DNA of 64,000 nt from CAMCTV01 sp964420985 (GTDB lineage: Bacteria > Bacteroidota > Bacteroidia > Flavobacteriales_D > Sanyastnellaceae), in assembly GCA_964420985.1 (NCBI GenBank), contig CAYQUT010000010.1, forward strand, positions 19,247 to 83,246. Direction: 5' to 3'. Below are positions 61,142 to 64,000 of this stretch, one piece after another. The stretch's first letter is position 1; each line of letters opens with the position of its first letter. The notes beneath the pieces were generated by a model, which was not told the DNA's origin, searched no databases, and saw nothing but the letters and a program-made list of their open reading frames with translations. The translations under genes were made by a program, and so were the position numbers.

Positions 61142-61733
61142 TTGTGTTAAAATACCACCTCTGCATCAGGCTCAATCTGATGGGGCTCTGCGTTTTGGAG
61201 GGGCTGAACTGGAACCAGGAATGGGTGTTGCCATAGCAGGTAGGAATGGTGCGGGAAAGTCGGTTTTACTCAGATCCATTTTGAGAACAATGAAGGGCAA
61301 CATAGGTTGGGTAAGCAATTATCGTGAACCTTTCTTGGACATGCGGGTACAGGAAGTCATTGAAATTGTTCAAACACAAAAAAATGACATGAAAATCGAA
61401 GCTATTTTACAGACCTTCTCATTGATGGCCCTGAGGCATCAGGCTGTAAACACCCTAAGCGATGGCGAATTCATGCGTTTAATGTTGGCCAGAGTAACGG
61501 CACAGGATCCTTTGCTTTTTTTGCTCGATGAGCCCGATGCCCATCTTGATTTTTACTACAAGCAAGAATTGAAAGATATTGTCGCAAGTTGGCTAAAACA
61601 AGGAAAGGTCGTGATCTATTCCACCCATGACGAGTCTTGGGTGCAAAATGCACAACAGGTCTGGTGGATAGAGGCAGGCAATGTACAATTGCAAAGCCCG
61701 GGACAATTTGAATTCCAAAAAAATCGTAATTGA
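61134..61733 (+). CDS. ABC transporter ATP-binding protein, short form
   Basis: 199 residues, shorter than the usual 250. Walker A is GRNGAGKSVLL, the signature motif is LSDGE (rather than LSGGE), Walker B LLFLLDEPDAHLDF and the switch His YSTHDE. The N-terminal strand and A-loop aromatic before Walker A are reduced to GALRFGGAELEPG. It should power the adjacent FecCD permease. It overlaps that gene by eight bases and the next gene's frame nearly abuts its stop. Confidence 0.85.
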   Translation: MDSCVKIPPLHQAQSDGALRFGGAELEPGMGVAIAGRNGAGKSVLLRSILRTMKGNIGWVSNYREPFLDMRVQEVIEIVQTQKNDMKIEAILQTFSLMALRHQAVNTLSDGEFMRLMLARVTAQDPLLFLLDEPDAHLDFYYKQELKDIVASWLKQGKVVIYSTHDESWVQNAQQVWWIEAGNVQLQSPGQFEFQKNRN

Positions 61734-61768
61734 AAAATCAAACCATAAGAAACAACTATTTTAGGAGC

Positions 61769-63400
61769 ATGAAAAGAATAATGTTGGGTATATCCTTGAT
61801 CGCCATGTCAATGGTCACATGGGGACAAAAAAATGAAAAAACCATTTCGTCAAAAATAGAGGAGGTGGTTGTTTTTACAACAGGCGCCCAGGTAACGCAT
61901 GTTGGCCAAGTAAATCTAAAGGCGGGAGAAAATATTATTCGCATCAAAGGATTGCCCGCTGGTTTGGATCCGCAATCCATTCAAGTGAAAGGGAACGGAG
62001 CTTATACCATCATGTCTACCAAGCACCAAGTGGTGTATGGTGATGAGTTAATGTCACCTCGCGTGAAGGAGTTGAGAGACAGCTTAGAGGAAATGCAATT
62101 CAAATTGGCCGAAATTCAAATGCAGCGCGATATCATCAATCAAGAGCGAACACTTTTGGTGAATAATTATTCCATCAAAGGAGCCAATTCTGTGATTACA
62201 GCGGAGGATATTACTGAGGTAGCCGATATGGTAAAAGAACGATTAAAAATCAATGGCTACAAGGGAATTGAATTGAATAGCAAAGAATCCAAGGTACAAG
62301 AAAACATTGCGGCCATCCAGAATAGATTGGCTGTTTTGCAATCCAATTCTAGCAACAACCCTAGCGTGATTGATTTGGTTTTGTTGTCCAAAAATGAGAC
62401 GCGCAGTGAGGTAAAGTTCCAGTATTTTGTGGCCAATGCAGGCTGGGTACCCAGTTATGATTTGCGTGCGGATGATGTTAGTTCGCCCATTGACTTTTCA
62501 TACAAAGCGCGGGTTTATCAAAGTACAGGATTGGATTGGGAAGATGTGAAGTTGACCATCTCCACCGGAAATCCTTCTGTGAGTGGTCAATTGCCAGTCT
62601 TGAATCCATGGTGGTTAAACATGTATGATCCAGCAGCACTTCAATACAGGACAGGTCGAAAATTGAAGGCAGAGGCTTATGCTCCAGCAGCTCCTTCTAT
62701 GCAGCGTGAAATGTCCGTGGCTATGGAGGACAACAATGGGGCATCTTACAATGAATTCAAAACAAGCGCCAGCTACACTCAGGTCAATAACAATGCGGTG
62801 AATACAGAGTTTTCGATATCTATTCCATATGATATTCCCTCAGACAATGATGGGGTAGAGGTGGTGATGCAGCATGACGCGGTAAAGGCTGACTACCGTT
62901 ATGTGGCTGTGCCAAAACAAGATCCAAGTGCTTACTTGATGGCCTTCATGACCAATTGGGCACAATACGGATTGTTACCCGGAGAAAGCAATATCTATTT
63001 CAGAGGAACTTTTGTTGGTCAAGGTTACATAGACCCTGCCATGGCGAATGATACGTTGATGTTGAACATGGGGCGGGACATGTCTGTGGTGGTCAAAAGA
63101 GATATGGTCAAAGATTTTTGTAAAAACGGTACTTGGGCAGGAAAGAAATGGGTGACCAAAGCCTATGAAATCACTGTGAAAAATCAAAAGACCGTTCCCA
63201 TCAAGATTGAAATTGTAGATCAATTGCCCAAAAGCAACAACAGCGAGTTGGAAATCGTTACAGAGGAGACCAGCGGTGCCAAATGGAATGAAGAAACAGG
63301 GGAGCTGCGCTGGTTGATGGATTTGACGCCCAATCAAATTGAGAAGAAAACCATTCGATTTACCGTGAAGTATCCGAGGAAAATGATGGTGAATTTGTAA
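61769..63400 (+). CDS. DUF4139-domain (MuiA-like) secreted protein
   Basis: 543 residues from the ATG at 61769, preceded by an AGGAG-like site; an ATG 39 bases earlier overlaps the ABC gene. Signal peptide KRIMLGISLIAMSMVTWG. The N-terminal DUF4140-like part (EEVVVFTTGAQVTHVGQVNL) is followed by a helical coil and the DUF4139 domain (WVPSYDLRADDV, YKARVYQSTGLDWEDVKLT), typical of mucoidy-inhibitor-A-like proteins. The family's function is unknown; it is exported to the periplasm or surface. A terminator follows. Confidence 0.88.
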   Translation: MKRIMLGISLIAMSMVTWGQKNEKTISSKIEEVVVFTTGAQVTHVGQVNLKAGENIIRIKGLPAGLDPQSIQVKGNGAYTIMSTKHQVVYGDELMSPRVKELRDSLEEMQFKLAEIQMQRDIINQERTLLVNNYSIKGANSVITAEDITEVADMVKERLKINGYKGIELNSKESKVQENIAAIQNRLAVLQSNSSNNPSVIDLVLLSKNETRSEVKFQYFVANAGWVPSYDLRADDVSSPIDFSYKARVYQSTGLDWEDVKLTISTGNPSVSGQLPVLNPWWLNMYDPAALQYRTGRKLKAEAYAPAAPSMQREMSVAMEDNNGASYNEFKTSASYTQVNNNAVNTEFSISIPYDIPSDNDGVEVVMQHDAVKADYRYVAVPKQDPSAYLMAFMTNWAQYGLLPGESNIYFRGTFVGQGYIDPAMANDTLMLNMGRDMSVVVKRDMVKDFCKNGTWAGKKWVTKAYEITVKNQKTVPIKIEIVDQLPKSNNSELEIVTEETSGAKWNEETGELRWLMDLTPNQIEKKTIRFTVKYPRKMMVNL

Positions 63401-63420
63401 TGAATAACAATCAAAAGGAA

Positions 63421-63449
63421 AGGCCCACTCATTGGAGTGGGCCTCTTTT
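63421..63449 (+). terminator. Terminator after the DUF4139 gene
   Basis: Ten-base-pair stem AGGCCCACTC/GAGTGGGCCT, loop ATTG, then CTTTTA. Confidence 0.92.
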
Positions 63450-63500
63450 ATTTCAATATTTGATGTTGTGCAATAAAACAATTGTAATAGGAAATAAGTG

Positions 63501-63986
63501 ATGATGAAAAAGGACTTGGTCAATCGTTTACGTGAAGTATTATTGGATGGGAAATGGATAGCCAATACCAACTTGAAGCAAGAGATAACCAGTTGTCATT
63601 GGGAGTCAGCTATTATGAGTGTGGAAGGATTAAATTCAATTGCTTCTTTGACTTTCCATCTCCATTACTATTTAAGCGGTGTGCTAAATGTATTCCTAGG
63701 AGGAAATCTTGAAATAAGTGATCAGTTTAGCTTTGATATGAAAAGTATCGACTGTGAGGAGGAATGGCTTGAATTGGTCAATGATTTTTTGAAGAGTGCA
63801 GAATTGTATATACGCTGTGTAGAAGTTATGGATAATGAAAGGCTTTCCCAGACATTTGTGAAGCAAGAATATGGTAATTATTGGCGAAATATTGAAGCGC
63901 AAATTGAACACAGTTACTACCATCTGGGTCAGATTGTTTTGATAAAAAAAATAATCGCGCAACGAAATGTGTCAACGGAATGGTAG
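63501..63986 (+). CDS. DinB-like / DUF1572-type four-helix protein
   Basis: 161 residues from the ATG at 63501 (ATG 63504 and GTG 63498 are in frame). The helical core holds the DinB-fold histidines in SLTFHLHYYLSGVL and in EHSYYHLGQIVLI, a trio of His that usually binds a metal ion. Such proteins are linked to stress or thiol-dependent transferase activity; function here is unknown. It is separated from the preceding gene by a terminator and ends 14 bases before the window edge, where an A-rich run may begin another terminator. Confidence 0.8.
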   Translation: MMKKDLVNRLREVLLDGKWIANTNLKQEITSCHWESAIMSVEGLNSIASLTFHLHYYLSGVLNVFLGGNLEISDQFSFDMKSIDCEEEWLELVNDFLKSAELYIRCVEVMDNERLSQTFVKQEYGNYWRNIEAQIEHSYYHLGQIVLIKKIIAQRNVSTEW

Positions 63987-64000
63987 AGAAGAAAAAAGCC

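Noticed and set aside
62975..63571. Minus-strand 198-residue frame
   Set aside because: It is antisense to the end of the DUF4139 gene, crosses a strong terminator and has no domain signal.
1..64000. CRISPR arrays, insertion sequences, integrases, attachment sites
   Set aside because: No regularly spaced direct repeats, transposase motifs or integrase motifs were found; the small accessory loci lack visible mobility genes.

Overview
The window is a chromosomal stretch of a member of the Bacteroidota, most likely of the order Flavobacteriales (a Cryomorphaceae/Crocinitomicaceae-like lineage; the family is an inference from gene style). The evidence is T9SS type A and type B (gliding-motility type) sorting domains, a CcoN-CcoO fusion in a ccoS-NO-Q-P-G-H cluster, an S46 dipeptidyl-peptidase, a bifunctional DAHP synthase/chorismate mutase, and promoters of the Bacteroidota -7 type (TAnnTTTG). 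No phage, insertion sequence, integrase or CRISPR array was seen. Most of the window is core genome with small accessory insertions.

Layout. 1-1980: the end of a sensor histidine kinase and a response regulator that fuses a receiver to a Crp/Fnr-type DNA-binding module. These run tail to tail into a minus-strand cbb3 oxidase operon (8084-1977): ccoS, ccoNO, a 53-residue ccoQ, ccoP, ccoG, ccoH and a SafE/TauE-like membrane protein. 8277-8963: a PIN toxin with a DUF6364-like ribbon-helix-helix antitoxin whose conserved C-terminal tail is cut off by a stop codon. 9262-12904: a secreted unknown protein, an M1 peptidase, KdsC and a DUF2520 protein. 12951-16260: an RNA methyltransferase-like gene, a degenerate MNT/HEPN toxin-antitoxin pair and a second M1 peptidase. 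16261-31858: mixed housekeeping genes for the envelope (lipid A-type acyltransferase, heptose kinase, LpxD), quinone and aromatic synthesis (menG, aroA), folE, a radical SAM protein, methyltransferases and an amino acid permease. 31930-43709: DAHP synthase/chorismate mutase, tRNA-Leu, a GH3 glycosidase, tRNA-Lys and two large T9SS cargo proteins. 43748-53868: a UPF1-like helicase, a transaldolase, a TPR protein with an outer-membrane barrel, and gyrB. 54112-63986: a zinc-ribbon methyltransferase with a DUF1801 protein, an S46 peptidase, a DUF6438 lipoprotein, yidC, an iron-type ABC permease with a short ATPase, a DUF4139 protein and a DinB-like protein.

How the genes work together. The cbb3 cluster holds structural and assembly genes for a high-affinity terminal oxidase but no ccoI copper ATPase, and a two-component/Crp-type regulator lies directly beside it. 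Envelope genes (kdsC, the heptose kinase, lpxD, the acyltransferase, yidC) are scattered among others, as is common in this phylum. The two small toxin-antitoxin loci are the most unusual parts: each carries a visible lesion in the antitoxin-side gene. Several single genes have a -7 promoter box ending only 4 to 7 bases before the start codon, which suggests leaderless mRNAs.
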